Source of the DNA: Thermocrinis ruber
GTDB lineage: Bacteria; Aquificota; Aquificia; Aquificales; Aquificaceae
Length of the DNA stretch: 64,000 nt
Assembly (NCBI RefSeq): GCF_000512735.1
Contig: NZ_CP007028.1
Coordinates: forward strand, 496,001-560,000
Direction of reading: 5' to 3'
The translations under genes were made by a program, and so were the position numbers. Below, piece after piece: positions 17,745 to 29,050 of this stretch (position 1 is its first letter; each line of letters begins with the position of its first letter). The notes under the pieces are model-generated. The model was not told the DNA's origin. It did no database searches and saw only the letters and a program-made list of their open reading frames with translations.

Positions 17745-19079
17745 ATGCTCAAGAAGATTCTCATAGCAAACCGAGGGGAGATCGCAGTCCGGGTTATAAG
17801 GACTTGCAAAGAGATGGGCATAAGAACGGTGGCAGTCTATTCGGAGGCGGACAGAGACTCCATGCACGTAAAGTTGGCAGATGAGAGCATATGCATAGGA
17901 CCACCGGAGCCCCTAAAAAGCTACCTTGATATTCCAAGGCTCATGGCGGCGGTGGAGGTTTCCTCTGCGGAGGGGGTGCATCCGGGTTATGGCTTTCTTT
18001 CGGAGAACCCCAAGTTTGCCCAGATCGTAGAAGCGAGCGGAAAGGTGTTCATTGGACCCTCAGCAGAGACCTTGGAACTTATAGGAGACAAGATAAAAGC
18101 AAAAGAGGTTGCCAAAAAGGTAGGCATCCCATTGGTGCCGGGGAGCGACGGACCAGTAGATTTTCAAAAAGCCTTGGAAATTGCCAGAGAAATCAAGTAT
18201 CCAGTGGTTATAAAGTCTGCAGCTGGCGGGGGTGGAAGAGGCATAAGGGTGGTGTATGATGAGAGGGAGCTGAGGGAAAAACTGCCATTGGCTATGCAGG
18301 AGGCAAAGTCTGCCTTTGGCGACGAGAGGGTCTATGTGGAAAAGTACATAGTGAACCCCAAGCACATAGAGGTTCAAGTTCTTGCAGACAGGTACGGCAA
18401 TGTTATAGCCTTGGGCGAGAGGGAGTGTTCTATACAGAGGAGATATCAAAAACTGGTGGAAGAGGCACCCAGCGCCAGCATCTCGGAAAAACAGAGGAAA
18501 TACCTGGAGGAGCTTGCCATAGCCTTCTGCAAAGAGATCAACTATGTGGGTGCGGGCACTGTGGAGTTTTTGATGGACCAGGAGGGCAACTTTTACTTTA
18601 TGGAAATGAACGGAAGAATACAGGTGGAACATCCTGTCACAGAAATTATCACGGGCATAGACATAGTGCGGGAACAAATAAGAATAGCAAGCGGTGAAAA
18701 GCTCAGCATAAAAAAGGTGGAAAGGAGAGGCTACGCGATAGAATTCAGGATCAACGCGGAGGACCCAAACACCTTTTTACCTTCTCCGGGTAGGGTAGAT
18801 AGACTCTTCCTCCCGGGCGGATTGGGCATCAGAGTAGATACCCACATTTACTGCGGATACAAGATCCCTCCCTTTTATGATTCACTCATTGCCAAGCTTA
18901 TAGTTTGGGGCAAAAGCAGGGAGGAAGCCATAGACCGAGCCAAAAGGGCTCTGGAGGAGTTTATCATAGAGGGGGAAGGTCTGAAAACCAACATAGATTT
19001 TCACAAAAGGCTCCTTAACACCAGGGAGTTTAAAATGGCAAAGCACCATGTAAAGTTTTTAGAGGAGATGATGTTGTGA
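17745..19079 (+). CDS. accC: Biotin carboxylase subunit
   Basis: ATP-grasp enzyme that carboxylates biotin. KILIANRGEIAVRVIRTCKE, GYGFLSEN, KSAAGGGGRGIR (ATP loop) and QVEHPVTE are canonical. It is 444 aa from ATG 17745; a TTG three bases earlier is also open. Aquificaceae have several paralogues (acetyl-CoA, pyruvate and 2-oxoglutarate carboxylases); no carboxyltransferase partner is adjacent, so which complex it serves is open, and accC is the default. The active-site strand reads EMNGRIQVEHP where many homologues have Thr or Ala before Arg. TAAAAT (17731-17736) ends 8 bases before ATG. It overlaps lpxI by 4 bp. Confidence 0.88.
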   Translation: MLKKILIANRGEIAVRVIRTCKEMGIRTVAVYSEADRDSMHVKLADESICIGPPEPLKSYLDIPRLMAAVEVSSAEGVHPGYGFLSENPKFAQIVEASGKVFIGPSAETLELIGDKIKAKEVAKKVGIPLVPGSDGPVDFQKALEIAREIKYPVVIKSAAGGGGRGIRVVYDERELREKLPLAMQEAKSAFGDERVYVEKYIVNPKHIEVQVLADRYGNVIALGERECSIQRRYQKLVEEAPSASISEKQRKYLEELAIAFCKEINYVGAGTVEFLMDQEGNFYFMEMNGRIQVEHPVTEIITGIDIVREQIRIASGEKLSIKKVERRGYAIEFRINAEDPNTFLPSPGRVDRLFLPGGLGIRVDTHIYCGYKIPPFYDSLIAKLIVWGKSREEAIDRAKRALEEFIIEGEGLKTNIDFHKRLLNTREFKMAKHHVKFLEEMML

Positions 19080-19867
19080 AGATCTGCTTGGTGGCAGGTT
19101 CTGGTAGTCTTCCCAATGCCTTTGTAAAAAAGGCAAAAGAGTTGGGGGATGAGGTCTTTGTGGTAGGCGTTAAAGGCATTACATCCATAGAAGCAAACGC
19201 CTATTTGCCCCTTGGAAAGGTGGGCACATTGGTAAAGCTTTTAGAAAAGCACCACATAAACAAGCTCGTCCTGCTTGGAAAGTTTGAACACAAACTGCTC
19301 TTTTCCCACCTTTTGACCTTAGATAGCTTAGCTTTAAAGATCCTCAAAAGGGCAAAGGACAGACGTGCCCAGAGTTTAATAAGGGCACTGATGGATGAAT
19401 TGGAGGAGATGGGCTTTGAATTCATAGACCCAAAGCCCTATTTGGAGGAACTTTTGGCGGGCGGGGGCACATTGAACAGCCTTGAGCCCTCAAGCCAAGC
19501 CATGGAAGACGGACTTTTTGGCTTTCCCATAGCAAAGGAGATCGCCCAGTTGGATGTGGGACAGACCATCGTAGTAAAGGAGGGAACGGTGGTAAGCGTG
19601 GAGGCGATGGAGGGCACCCAGGAAACTATCTACAGGGCTGGCAAACTGGCGGGCAAGGGCTGTAGGGTTATAAAGGTGGCAAGAAAAAACCAAGACTTTA
19701 GGATAGATGTTCCCACCGTGGGCTTAGATACCTTAGAAGCCCTAAGGCAGATAAAGGCAGACGCCCTCTTTTTGGAGGCGGGCAAAGTCTACATTGTGGA
19801 TAAGGACAAATTTTTAAAGCTTGCGGACAAGTATAAAATTTCTGTGGTGGGATTACCCATTACATAG
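19076..19867 (+). CDS. lpxI: UDP-2,3-diacylglucosamine pyrophosphatase LpxI
   Basis: Lipid A pathway hydrolase that releases UMP to give 2,3-diacylglucosamine 1-phosphate; LpxI (DUF1009) replaces LpxH in many Gram-negatives. LVAGSGSLPNAFVKKAKELG opens the N-terminal Rossmann-like domain, and the C-terminal domain has VVKEGTVVSVEAMEGTQETI and RIDVPTVGLDTL. 263 aa. It starts at GTG 19076 inside the accC stop (GTGA), so it is translationally coupled to a fatty-acid gene. Confidence 0.92.
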   Translation: MKICLVAGSGSLPNAFVKKAKELGDEVFVVGVKGITSIEANAYLPLGKVGTLVKLLEKHHINKLVLLGKFEHKLLFSHLLTLDSLALKILKRAKDRRAQSLIRALMDELEEMGFEFIDPKPYLEELLAGGGTLNSLEPSSQAMEDGLFGFPIAKEIAQLDVGQTIVVKEGTVVSVEAMEGTQETIYRAGKLAGKGCRVIKVARKNQDFRIDVPTVGLDTLEALRQIKADALFLEAGKVYIVDKDKFLKLADKYKISVVGLPIT

Positions 19868-19872
19868 AGGAA

Positions 19873-20289
19873 TTAACCTTCGTGCCTTCTTAGGCTGTTG
19901 AGCATAAACCTGAGTGCCAAATATCCCAGCAAGACCAAAATCCCGATCTCCAAAAGTCCGGGAGTGCCCACTTGAAAGCCGTGTCCCAAAAGCAAAGACA
20001 GCAAAGCACCCAGTATCAAGCCTCCCACAAGCCACCTAAAAAGAGGGTTTGTGTATGTGGGGTTTTGTGTTTGGTTCGCAGGCTTTGACTTCTCAAGCTG
20101 GGTTTTATTTATATCCTTTTGCTGTGTGTTTGTCTTGCCCTTTTCAAAATCCTTTGGTTGGTAGGGTTTTACTTTTGATGGGGTAAGGACCTTTGGCGTA
20201 GGAGATACGCTTCCTCTCCTTGCAAAGGAAATGTCTGAAAAAAGGGCAAAGACCAAAACAAACGCCACAAAAAACCAAAGCTTTTTCAT
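19873..20289 (-). CDS. Small membrane protein resembling the N-terminus of Tim44-like proteins
   Basis: 138 aa: a signal-type helix (about 3-22) ending in an RRG stretch, a polar Lys/Pro/Gln/Asn-rich linker (about 25-85), then two hydrophobic segments (LVGGLILGALLSLLLGHGF and GILVLLGYLALRFML). This signal-linker-glycine-rich helix order resembles the front part of bacterial Tim44-domain transporters, but the Tim44 domain itself is absent. Whether it is a truncated or a complete short protein is unclear. It starts 2 bp after the yebC stop, in the same operon. Function unknown. Confidence 0.6.
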   Translation of the reverse strand: MKKLWFFVAFVLVFALFSDISFARRGSVSPTPKVLTPSKVKPYQPKDFEKGKTNTQQKDINKTQLEKSKPANQTQNPTYTNPLFRWLVGGLILGALLSLLLGHGFQVGTPGLLEIGILVLLGYLALRFMLNSLRRHEG

Positions 20290-20291
20290 AG

Positions 20292-21038
20292 TTATGCCTG
20301 CTTAATCAGTTCTTCTGCCATGTCAAAGTTTGCAATCACTTCTTTCACGTCTTCCAGCTCTTCAAGGGCCTCCAACAGTTTGAGGAGTTTTTTGGCGTTC
20401 TCTGGGTCGTTTACCGGTACAGTGCTGTTGGGTTTGTAGGTGATCTCAGCTTTCTCCACTAAAACACCCATAGATTCGAGTTTCTCTTTAACTTGGTATA
20501 GCTCCTCCGGAAGGGTGTATATGAGATAAATCTCCTCTCCCACCTGCACATCCTCAGCGCCCGCCTCTATAGCCTTTTCGTATAGCTCCTCTTCTGAGAT
20601 GCTTTCCCTTGGAACTTCTATGAGACCCACCCGGTCAAAGAGGAAGGCTACGCAGCCGGAAGAGCCTAAGTTTCCTCCATGCTTGGATAGGACGTGCCTT
20701 ATTTCCGATGTGGTTCTGTTTCTGTTGTCCGTAGTGGCAAGTATCATCAAAGCTACACCACCGGGACCGTAGCCTTCGTATATAACCTCTTCGTAGTTCT
20801 CTCCGCCCAGCTCACCGGTTCCCTTCTTTATGGCCCTCTCTATGGTCTCTGCGGGCATGTTGGCCCTTTTGGCGTGTTCTATGGCAGCCCTCAGCCGAGG
20901 GTTGGTTTCCGGGTTTGGTCCTCCCTGCCGGACTGCTACGGTAATCTCCCTTATGATCTTTGAAAAGAGCTTCCCCCTCTGTGCATCAAGCTTTGCCTTC
21001 TTGTGTTTAATTTGTGCCCAATGACTGTGCCCTGCCAT
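20292..21038 (-). CDS. yebC: YebC/PmpR family protein
   Basis: 248-aa member of the widespread YebC family, long annotated as transcription regulators and more recently tied to translation of proline-rich stretches. MAGHSHWAQIKHKKAKLDAQ is the diagnostic start; NPRLRAAIEHAKRANMPAE and YEGYGPGGVALMI follow. TAAAAT on the minus strand (21051-21046) ends 7 bases before ATG. It is divergent from mtaB with a 19-bp gap. Confidence 0.95.
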   Translation of the reverse strand: MAGHSHWAQIKHKKAKLDAQRGKLFSKIIREITVAVRQGGPNPETNPRLRAAIEHAKRANMPAETIERAIKKGTGELGGENYEEVIYEGYGPGGVALMILATTDNRNRTTSEIRHVLSKHGGNLGSSGCVAFLFDRVGLIEVPRESISEEELYEKAIEAGAEDVQVGEEIYLIYTLPEELYQVKEKLESMGVLVEKAEITYKPNSTVPVNDPENAKKLLKLLEALEELEDVKEVIANFDMAEELIKQA

Positions 21039-21057
21039 GGTTTATATTTTAATCCCT
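21039..21057. promoter_or_regulatory. 19-bp divergent promoter region, yebC / mtaB
   Basis: Plus-strand TATATT (21043-21048) ends 9 bases before mtaB ATG. Minus-strand TAAAAT (21051-21046) ends 7 bases before yebC ATG. The two hexamers overlap by 3 bp. No Shine-Dalgarno or clear -35 is visible. Confidence 0.6.
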
Positions 21058-23873
<2,816 letters not shown>

Positions 23874-25628
23874 TTAACCTACAAGATACATAGTTTCCGC
23901 TTCCACCGCCTTTTTGCCATCTTCTAGGATCATATCCCTGTAAGATTTGCCCGCGGGCACCATGGGAAGAACGTTTTCTTCCTTATCCACAACAAAGTCA
24001 AGGACTACTGGTTTGTCTTGGATCTTCAGGGCTTCTTCTATTATTTCCCTTACTTCTTTAGGTTTTTCTGCCCTGAAACCCACCGCACCACAGGCTTCCG
24101 CCAATTTTACAAAGTCCGGCTGAACGCTCAGGTCCACCTCCGCATACCTTCTGTCATAAAAGAGCTCTTGCCACTGACGAACCATTCCCAAGTAGGCGTT
24201 GTTTATTATGGCGATCTTTACGGGCACCTTATACTGCACTGCGGTAATGAGCTCTTGCATCGTCATAACAAAAGAACCATCCCCGTCTATAACAAACACC
24301 TCTTTTTCTGGTCTTCCGATCTTTGCTCCAATGGCAGCGGGTAAGCCAAAGCCCATTGTTCCAAGTCCTCCGGAGTTTATAAACTGCCTTGGGAATTTGT
24401 ATTTATAAAACATGGCCGCCCACATTTGATGCTGACCCACGCCTGCGGTAATTATGGCATCTCCCTTTGTAGCTTCCCATATTTGCTCCACCACGTACTG
24501 AGGCTTTATAACGCTGTCAGAATTTCTGTACCTCAAAGGATAGTTCTTTTTCCAACTTTCTATGAGCTCTATCCACTCCTGTCTTTCTTTGGGGAAGAGG
24601 ATCTTTGCACCCTCCTTTTTCAGTTCCTCTATGAGCTTTCTGAGGACTATTTTCACATCTCCCACTATGGGCACATCCACCGTTATGTTCTTGGATATGG
24701 ATGCGGGGTCTATGTCTATGTGTATGATCTGGGCTTGGGGTGCGAACTCCTCTATCTTTCCTGTAACCCTGTCGTCAAAACGGGCACCCACCGCGATCAA
24801 AAGGTCGCAGTTATAAACCGCCATGTTTGCATAGTAGGTGCCGTGCATTCCCAACATATGCAGAGCCAGTGGATGGTCTTCGGGGAAGGCACCCTTACCC
24901 ATATTGGTGGTGGTAACGGGTATTTTCATAAGCTCCGCCAACTCCACCAACTCTTTTTGTGCCTCCGATTGAACCGCACCACCGCCCACATACAACACTG
25001 GTCTTTTTGCAGACATTATTAGCTTTGCAGCCTTTTTAATCTGTTGAGGGTTACCCTCCACGTGGGGCTTGTAGCCGGGAAGGGATTCTCTGACCTCCTC
25101 ATCCGTTGGAATGGAAACATCGGAGAGCTTTTGGGTTATGTCCTTTGGAATATCTATGAGCACAGGTCCCGGTCTTCCTGTGGATGCTATGTAAAAAGCC
25201 TGCCTTATTATGAGGGGAAGGTCTTCTATACGCTTTACTAAGAAGTTATGCTTGGTTATGGGTCTGGTAATTCCTACTATGTCCACCTCTTGGAAGGCAT
25301 CGTTGCCTATCAAATGAGTGGGAACTTGTCCGGTGATGAAGACCACGGGTACCGAATCCATGTATGCATCCGCAATAGGAGTTACCAGGTTAGTAGCACC
25401 AGGTCCAGAGGTTGCCATGGCAACGCCCACTTTCCCGGTAGCCTTTGCGTAGCCCTCTGCCATATGCCCCGCACCCTGTTCGTGTCTTGCCAAAATATGC
25501 TTTATTCCACCATGCCTGTAAAGGGCATCATAGACCTCCATTATGGCACCACCGGGTATGCCAAAGATAACCTCCACCCCTTCTTTTTTTAGGGTTTCTA
25601 TAATGATGTCTGCACCCTTTCTTAGCAT
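23874..25628 (-). CDS. ilvB: Acetolactate synthase, large subunit
   Basis: ThDP/FAD enzyme making acetolactate for valine, leucine and isoleucine. IFGIPGGAIMEVYDAL, the catalytic glutamate in RHEQGAGHMAEGYA, DRVTGKIEEFAP, and GDGSFVMTMQEL...NNAYLGMVRQWQE (ThDP-magnesium motif) are visible. 584 aa. No regulatory subunit (ilvN) lies beside it. ATG 25628 has GGAGGTGG upstream. It is 19 bp after moaE. leuA and ilvC at other sites continue the pathway. Confidence 0.94.
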   Translation of the reverse strand: MLRKGADIIIETLKKEGVEVIFGIPGGAIMEVYDALYRHGGIKHILARHEQGAGHMAEGYAKATGKVGVAMATSGPGATNLVTPIADAYMDSVPVVFITGQVPTHLIGNDAFQEVDIVGITRPITKHNFLVKRIEDLPLIIRQAFYIASTGRPGPVLIDIPKDITQKLSDVSIPTDEEVRESLPGYKPHVEGNPQQIKKAAKLIMSAKRPVLYVGGGAVQSEAQKELVELAELMKIPVTTTNMGKGAFPEDHPLALHMLGMHGTYYANMAVYNCDLLIAVGARFDDRVTGKIEEFAPQAQIIHIDIDPASISKNITVDVPIVGDVKIVLRKLIEELKKEGAKILFPKERQEWIELIESWKKNYPLRYRNSDSVIKPQYVVEQIWEATKGDAIITAGVGQHQMWAAMFYKYKFPRQFINSGGLGTMGFGLPAAIGAKIGRPEKEVFVIDGDGSFVMTMQELITAVQYKVPVKIAIINNAYLGMVRQWQELFYDRRYAEVDLSVQPDFVKLAEACGAVGFRAEKPKEVREIIEEALKIQDKPVVLDFVVDKEENVLPMVPAGKSYRDMILEDGKKAVEAETMYLVG

Positions 25629-25647
25629 AGGACCACCTCCATAGTTT

Positions 25648-26061
25648 TTAGGCTCCCAAAACCCACTCTCCCCTACCGTCTTTATAGACTTCTTTCTTCC
25701 AAATAGGTGCCCTCTTTTTTACTTCGTCTACCACATACCTACAGGCAGAAAAGGTCTCTTCTCTGTGCCCACCGTAGGCTACCACCAAGAAAGATGGCTC
25801 GCCCACCTTAACCACACCAAGCCGATGATGGATAAAAACCTCCTTTATGGGAAACTTGGCTAAGGCTTCCTGCCTTATCTCCTCCATTACCTTTATTGCC
25901 ATCTCTGGGAATGCCTCGTAATGAAGCTCTTGCACCCCATCATCCTCCCGGGCTATGCCAAGGAAAACCACACTGGCACCACAGTCCTCCGGAGGCTGAT
26001 AGGAGGACAGTACACGCTCCGCCCCCAACCATTCCACACCTAAATACACTTTTGGAACCAT
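25648..26061 (-). CDS. moaE: Molybdopterin synthase catalytic subunit
   Basis: Large subunit of molybdopterin synthase, which transfers sulfur from MoaD to precursor [12 protein letters not shown] near the start, [56 protein letters not shown] are characteristic, the last lysines being active-site residues. 137 aa. MoaD is not in the window. TATATT about 8 bases before ATG suggests an internal promoter. Confidence 0.93.
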   Translation of the reverse strand: MVPKVYLGVEWLGAERVLSSYQPPEDCGASVVFLGIAREDDGVQELHYEAFPEMAIKVMEEIRQEALAKFPIKEVFIHHRLGVVKVGEPSFLVVAYGGHREETFSACRYVVDEVKKRAPIWKKEVYKDGRGEWVLGA

Positions 26062-26079
26062 AGAAGTTAAATATATAAC

Positions 26080-27033
26080 CTACCTTCTGTATGTTGCAAT
26101 ATTTTTCAAATGGTCCTTGTAATTGGAACTAAAAGCATGTCTGCCATTGCCCATGGAAACAAAGTAAAGGTAGTTGGTTTCAGCGGGATTCAAAACCGCC
26201 TCCAAGGACTGAAGGCTTGGGTTGCATATGGGGGATGGGGGAAGTCCCTTGTGGTAGTAAGTGTTATAAGGGTCATCCAATTGTAAATGTTTCCTGGTTA
26301 AGACACCCTTCCACTCTCCCCTTCTTTTTAGGGCGTATATGACGGTAGGGTCTATCTGAAGGGGCATTCCCAACTTTATCCTGTTTAGAATTACCGAGGC
26401 GATGATAGGTCTCTCCTCCGGCACCGCAGTTTCCTTTTCCACCATAGAGGCAATTATTACCCACTCCTCAAGGGTTAGCCCTCTCTCTTCTAACTTTGGC
26501 CTGAGGTGTTCTGTCCTTCTGAGGAAGTTTTTAAACATAACATCCACCACCCGGAGAGGATGAGTATTTTTTGAAAAGTAGTAAGTATCCGGGAACAGAA
26601 AACCTTCCATGGTGTAAGTTCTGAGCCCATATCTTTTGGCGGTTTCTGGAGAGTTGGCTACTTTCAAAAAGTCTTCCCTTTTGCAGATGGAGTATTCCTC
26701 CAGAAGATCTGCTATATCGTACAGGTCAAAGCCCTCCGGCACGGTGATTTTGTAGAGCTTTCTTTGCCCTCGGTGGATTTTTAGGTAAGCGTCCCAAGGG
26801 AAAACCCAACCCTTGAACTCATACTCTCCCGCTTCCAGCTTTCCCCTAATTAAAGAGTGGATAGCCATAAAAGATATAGGGCTTCTTATCACACCCTCCC
26901 TGTAGAGCAAAAGGGCGATATCTAAGCTGGTCTTCCCGTAGGGAATCTCCACCGTCCTCTCGGTCTTGACTGGGAAAAAAGAATAGACAAGAAAGACAAA
27001 GATCAAACCGAGAACAGCCAAAAGCTTTATCAT
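26080..27033 (-). CDS. mltG: Endolytic murein transglycosylase
   Basis: Membrane-anchored enzyme that cuts nascent peptidoglycan glycan strands (YceG/MltG). An N-terminal helix (about 2-20), a LysM-like region with ITVPEGFDLYDIADLL, then MEGFLFPDTYYF, IASMVEKETAVPEERP (catalytic glutamate), LQIDPTVIYAL and YNTYYHKGLPPSPICNP. 317 aa. Its ATG overlaps the ruvX stop (ATGA), the common ruvX-mltG pairing. Confidence 0.94.
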   Translation of the reverse strand: MIKLLAVLGLIFVFLVYSFFPVKTERTVEIPYGKTSLDIALLLYREGVIRSPISFMAIHSLIRGKLEAGEYEFKGWVFPWDAYLKIHRGQRKLYKITVPEGFDLYDIADLLEEYSICKREDFLKVANSPETAKRYGLRTYTMEGFLFPDTYYFSKNTHPLRVVDVMFKNFLRRTEHLRPKLEERGLTLEEWVIIASMVEKETAVPEERPIIASVILNRIKLGMPLQIDPTVIYALKRRGEWKGVLTRKHLQLDDPYNTYYHKGLPPSPICNPSLQSLEAVLNPAETNYLYFVSMGNGRHAFSSNYKDHLKNIATYRR

Positions 27034-27425
27034 AGACTGTCAAAGAACTCAATGAGCATTACATAAGCTGAAAGTGAATCCTTCAGTTCTTTTTTCTTAC
27101 GGGAGCCCTCCACTAGCCTAAGAGCTTCTTCTGTGGTGTATCTTTCGTCCCAAAAGTCAAGGGATACACCCTCTGGGAGCATGGACTCCAATTCCTTTGC
27201 AAACTTTCTAACTTCCAGAGCCCTCTGTCCTTCCTTCCCGCTGGGTGTTAGAGGAAGACCCAAAAGGACAAGGTTCACTCCATACTCTTGGATTACGGAA
27301 AGGATAGAACTGTAAACTCCCTCCCTGTTGGCGAGAGGTTTCAGTGGGACCGCCAGCTTTAGGGATGTGTCCCCTAAGGCGAGCCCTATTTTCTTTGTGC
27401 CCCAATCTATAGCCAGAACCTTCAC
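27030..27425 (-). CDS. ruvX: Putative pre-16S rRNA nuclease / Holliday junction resolvase YqgF
   Basis: RNase H-fold protein of about 131 aa. LAIDWGTKKIGLALGD (first catalytic Asp), LVLLGLPLTPSG and DFWDERYTTEEAL (later acidic residues) match RuvX/YqgF. The reading frame is open further upstream, but GTG 27425 begins the conserved domain and overlaps the stop of the DUF2892 gene by 4 bp (GTGA), which decides the start. The family matures 16S rRNA in E. coli. Confidence 0.9.
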   Translation of the reverse strand: MKVLAIDWGTKKIGLALGDTSLKLAVPLKPLANREGVYSSILSVIQEYGVNLVLLGLPLTPSGKEGQRALEVRKFAKELESMLPEGVSLDFWDERYTTEEALRLVEGSRKKKELKDSLSAYVMLIEFFDSL

Positions 27426-27607
27426 CCGGTCCTGAAGCCCACCAACTTGTAAAGAAGACAAAAGCCCGTTATTGCGGTTCCTATAAGCACCAAGCCTATT
27501 ATACCCAAGATCCACCATAGACCACCCTTGGTGAAGGCAAGGTAAATAAATATGAGCCCTATTATTACCCTTATTACCCTATCCCATACCGCAAGGTTCT
27601 TTTCCAT
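27422..27607 (-). CDS. DUF2892 (YgaP-type) inner membrane protein
   Basis: 61-aa protein with two membrane helices (about 10-26 and 28-50), NLAVWDRVIRVIIGLIFIYL, a glycine-rich turn and a cysteine near the second helix end (GFCLLYKLVG), the DUF2892 layout seen as the membrane part of YgaP rhodanese. No rhodanese domain is attached. AAGGAGG lies upstream of ATG 27607. It begins 23 bp after tRNA-Val on the same strand. Confidence 0.8.
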   Translation of the reverse strand: MEKNLAVWDRVIRVIIGLIFIYLAFTKGGLWWILGIIGLVLIGTAITGFCLLYKLVGFRTG

Positions 27608-27630
27608 GGCAAAACCTCCTTTTTTTTATA

Positions 27631-27703
27631 TAGGCACGGGCGGACTCGAACCGCCGACCTCCGCCTTGTAAGGGCGGCGCTCTTCCATCTGAGCTACGCG
27701 CCT
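27631..27703 (-). tRNA. tRNA-Val (TAC)
   Basis: 73-nt cloverleaf on the minus strand: acceptor AGGCGCG/CGTGCCT (one G-U), D arm GCTC...GAGC, anticodon stem CCGCC/GGCGG with loop CTTACAA (anticodon TAC), T arm GGCGG/CCGCC around TTCGAGT, discriminator A, no encoded CCA. It directly precedes the DUF2892-ruvX-mltG operon. Confidence 0.93.
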
Positions 27704-27736
27704 TTCCCAGTTTAATGCTTAATATAATAACACAAG
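27704..27736. promoter_or_regulatory. Divergent tRNA-Val / trmFO promoter region
   Basis: Plus-strand TATAAT (27723-27728) ends 8 bases before trmFO ATG. A minus-strand TATATT (27726-27721) overlaps it and could drive tRNA-Val with a leader of about 10 bases. Confidence 0.5.
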
Positions 27737-29050
27737 ATGAGAAAAGTTATAGTCATAGGCGCAGGTCTAGCTGGTAGTGAGTGTGCTTGGCAGTTGGCAA
27801 ATAGGGGCATAGAGGTGCATCTGTACGAAATGAGACCTCACCAGATGACGCCCGCACACAGAACGGGTAATTTTGCAGAGCTTGTCTGTAGCAACACCTT
27901 TGGTAGCATGGAGCTTACCTCCGGGGCGGGGCTTTTAAAGGAGGAGCTTTTAATCCTTGACTCTTTGATTATAAAGACTGCCAAGGAATTTTATGTACCC
28001 GCAGGCACAGCCCTCGCAGTGGATAGAGAAAAGTTCTCCCAAAGGATCACAGAAATTTTGACCCATCATCCCAACATAAAGGTCTTTTATGAAGAGGTTA
28101 AAAAGGTACCAAGGGATGAGGTGGTAGTGATTGCCAGCGGTCCTTTGACCTCTCAAGCCCTTGCGGAGGATATAAAGGAGCTGGTAGGTTATGAATACCT
28201 TTACTTTTACGATGCCATCTCTCCCATCGTAGAGGCAGACAGTGTGGATTTCTCCAAGGGCTTTTGGGGCTCAAGGTACAACAAAGGGGGTGAGGAGGAC
28301 TACTTCAACTGCACCCTAACAGAGGAGGAGTACAGGGTTTTTTATGAAGAGCTACTCAAGGCGGAAAAGGTGCCACTTAAAGATTTTGAAAAAGCGGTAT
28401 ACTTTGAGGGCTGTATGCCCATAGAGATGCTGGCGGAAAGGGGCTACAAAACCCTCCTTTTTGGACCCATGAAGCCGGTGGGTTTGATAGACCCGAGGAC
28501 GGGTAAGGAACCCTTTGCGGTGGTACAACTCAGGAGGGAAAACAGAGAGGGAACGCTTCTCTCTCTGGTAGGCTTTCAAACCCGAATGACCTACTCAGAG
28601 CAAAAGAGGGTCTTCAGGCTCATACCATGCTTGAGGAATGCGGTCTTTGTAAAGCTTGGTTCTATGCATAGAAATACTTTCATTCAGTCTAACCGTATAC
28701 TAACACCCTTTTTGAACATGAGAAAATATCCAAACATCTTTTTTGCCGGTCAGATAACGGGCGTGGAGGGTTATACTGCTTCCGTAGGCACCGGGCTGAT
28801 GGCCGGCATAAATGCGTCAAGGTTGATAAGAGGTTTGGACCTTGTGGTCCCCCCAGAGGAAACCATGCTGGGCTCATTGATAAGATACATCACCTCTAAA
28901 CAAGGGACCCTCCAGCCTATGGCACCCGTCATGGGGCTCTTGCCACCCTTGGACCAAAAGGTCAAAAGTAAAGAAGAAAAAAGGAGATTGCTTGCAGAGA
29001 GAGCAATCAGAGCAATGAAAGCCTTCAAAGAAGAAATTTTGAAGGAATGA
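27737..29050 (+). CDS. trmFO: Folate-dependent tRNA (uracil-54-C5) methyltransferase
   Basis: Flavoprotein making ribothymidine 54 in the T loop with methylenetetrahydrofolate. VIVIGAGLAGSECAWQLANRG is the FAD motif; HLYEMRPHQMTPAHRTGNFAELVCSN and the C-terminal GQITGVEGYTASVGTGLMAG are diagnostic of TrmFO (GidA relative). 437 aa. It overlaps lolD by 4 bp. Confidence 0.95.
   Translation: MRKVIVIGAGLAGSECAWQLANRGIEVHLYEMRPHQMTPAHRTGNFAELVCSNTFGSMELTSGAGLLKEELLILDSLIIKTAKEFYVPAGTALAVDREKFSQRITEILTHHPNIKVFYEEVKKVPRDEVVVIASGPLTSQALAEDIKELVGYEYLYFYDAISPIVEADSVDFSKGFWGSRYNKGGEEDYFNCTLTEEEYRVFYEELLKAEKVPLKDFEKAVYFEGCMPIEMLAERGYKTLLFGPMKPVGLIDPRTGKEPFAVVQLRRENREGTLLSLVGFQTRMTYSEQKRVFRLIPCLRNAVFVKLGSMHRNTFIQSNRILTPFLNMRKYPNIFFAGQITGVEGYTASVGTGLMAGINASRLIRGLDLVVPPEETMLGSLIRYITSKQGTLQPMAPVMGLLPPLDQKVKSKEEKRRLLAERAIRAMKAFKEEILKE

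Noticed and set aside
27426-27518. Longer ruvX start
   Set aside because: It overlaps DUF2892 by about 100 bp; the GTGA coupling at 27425 fits better.
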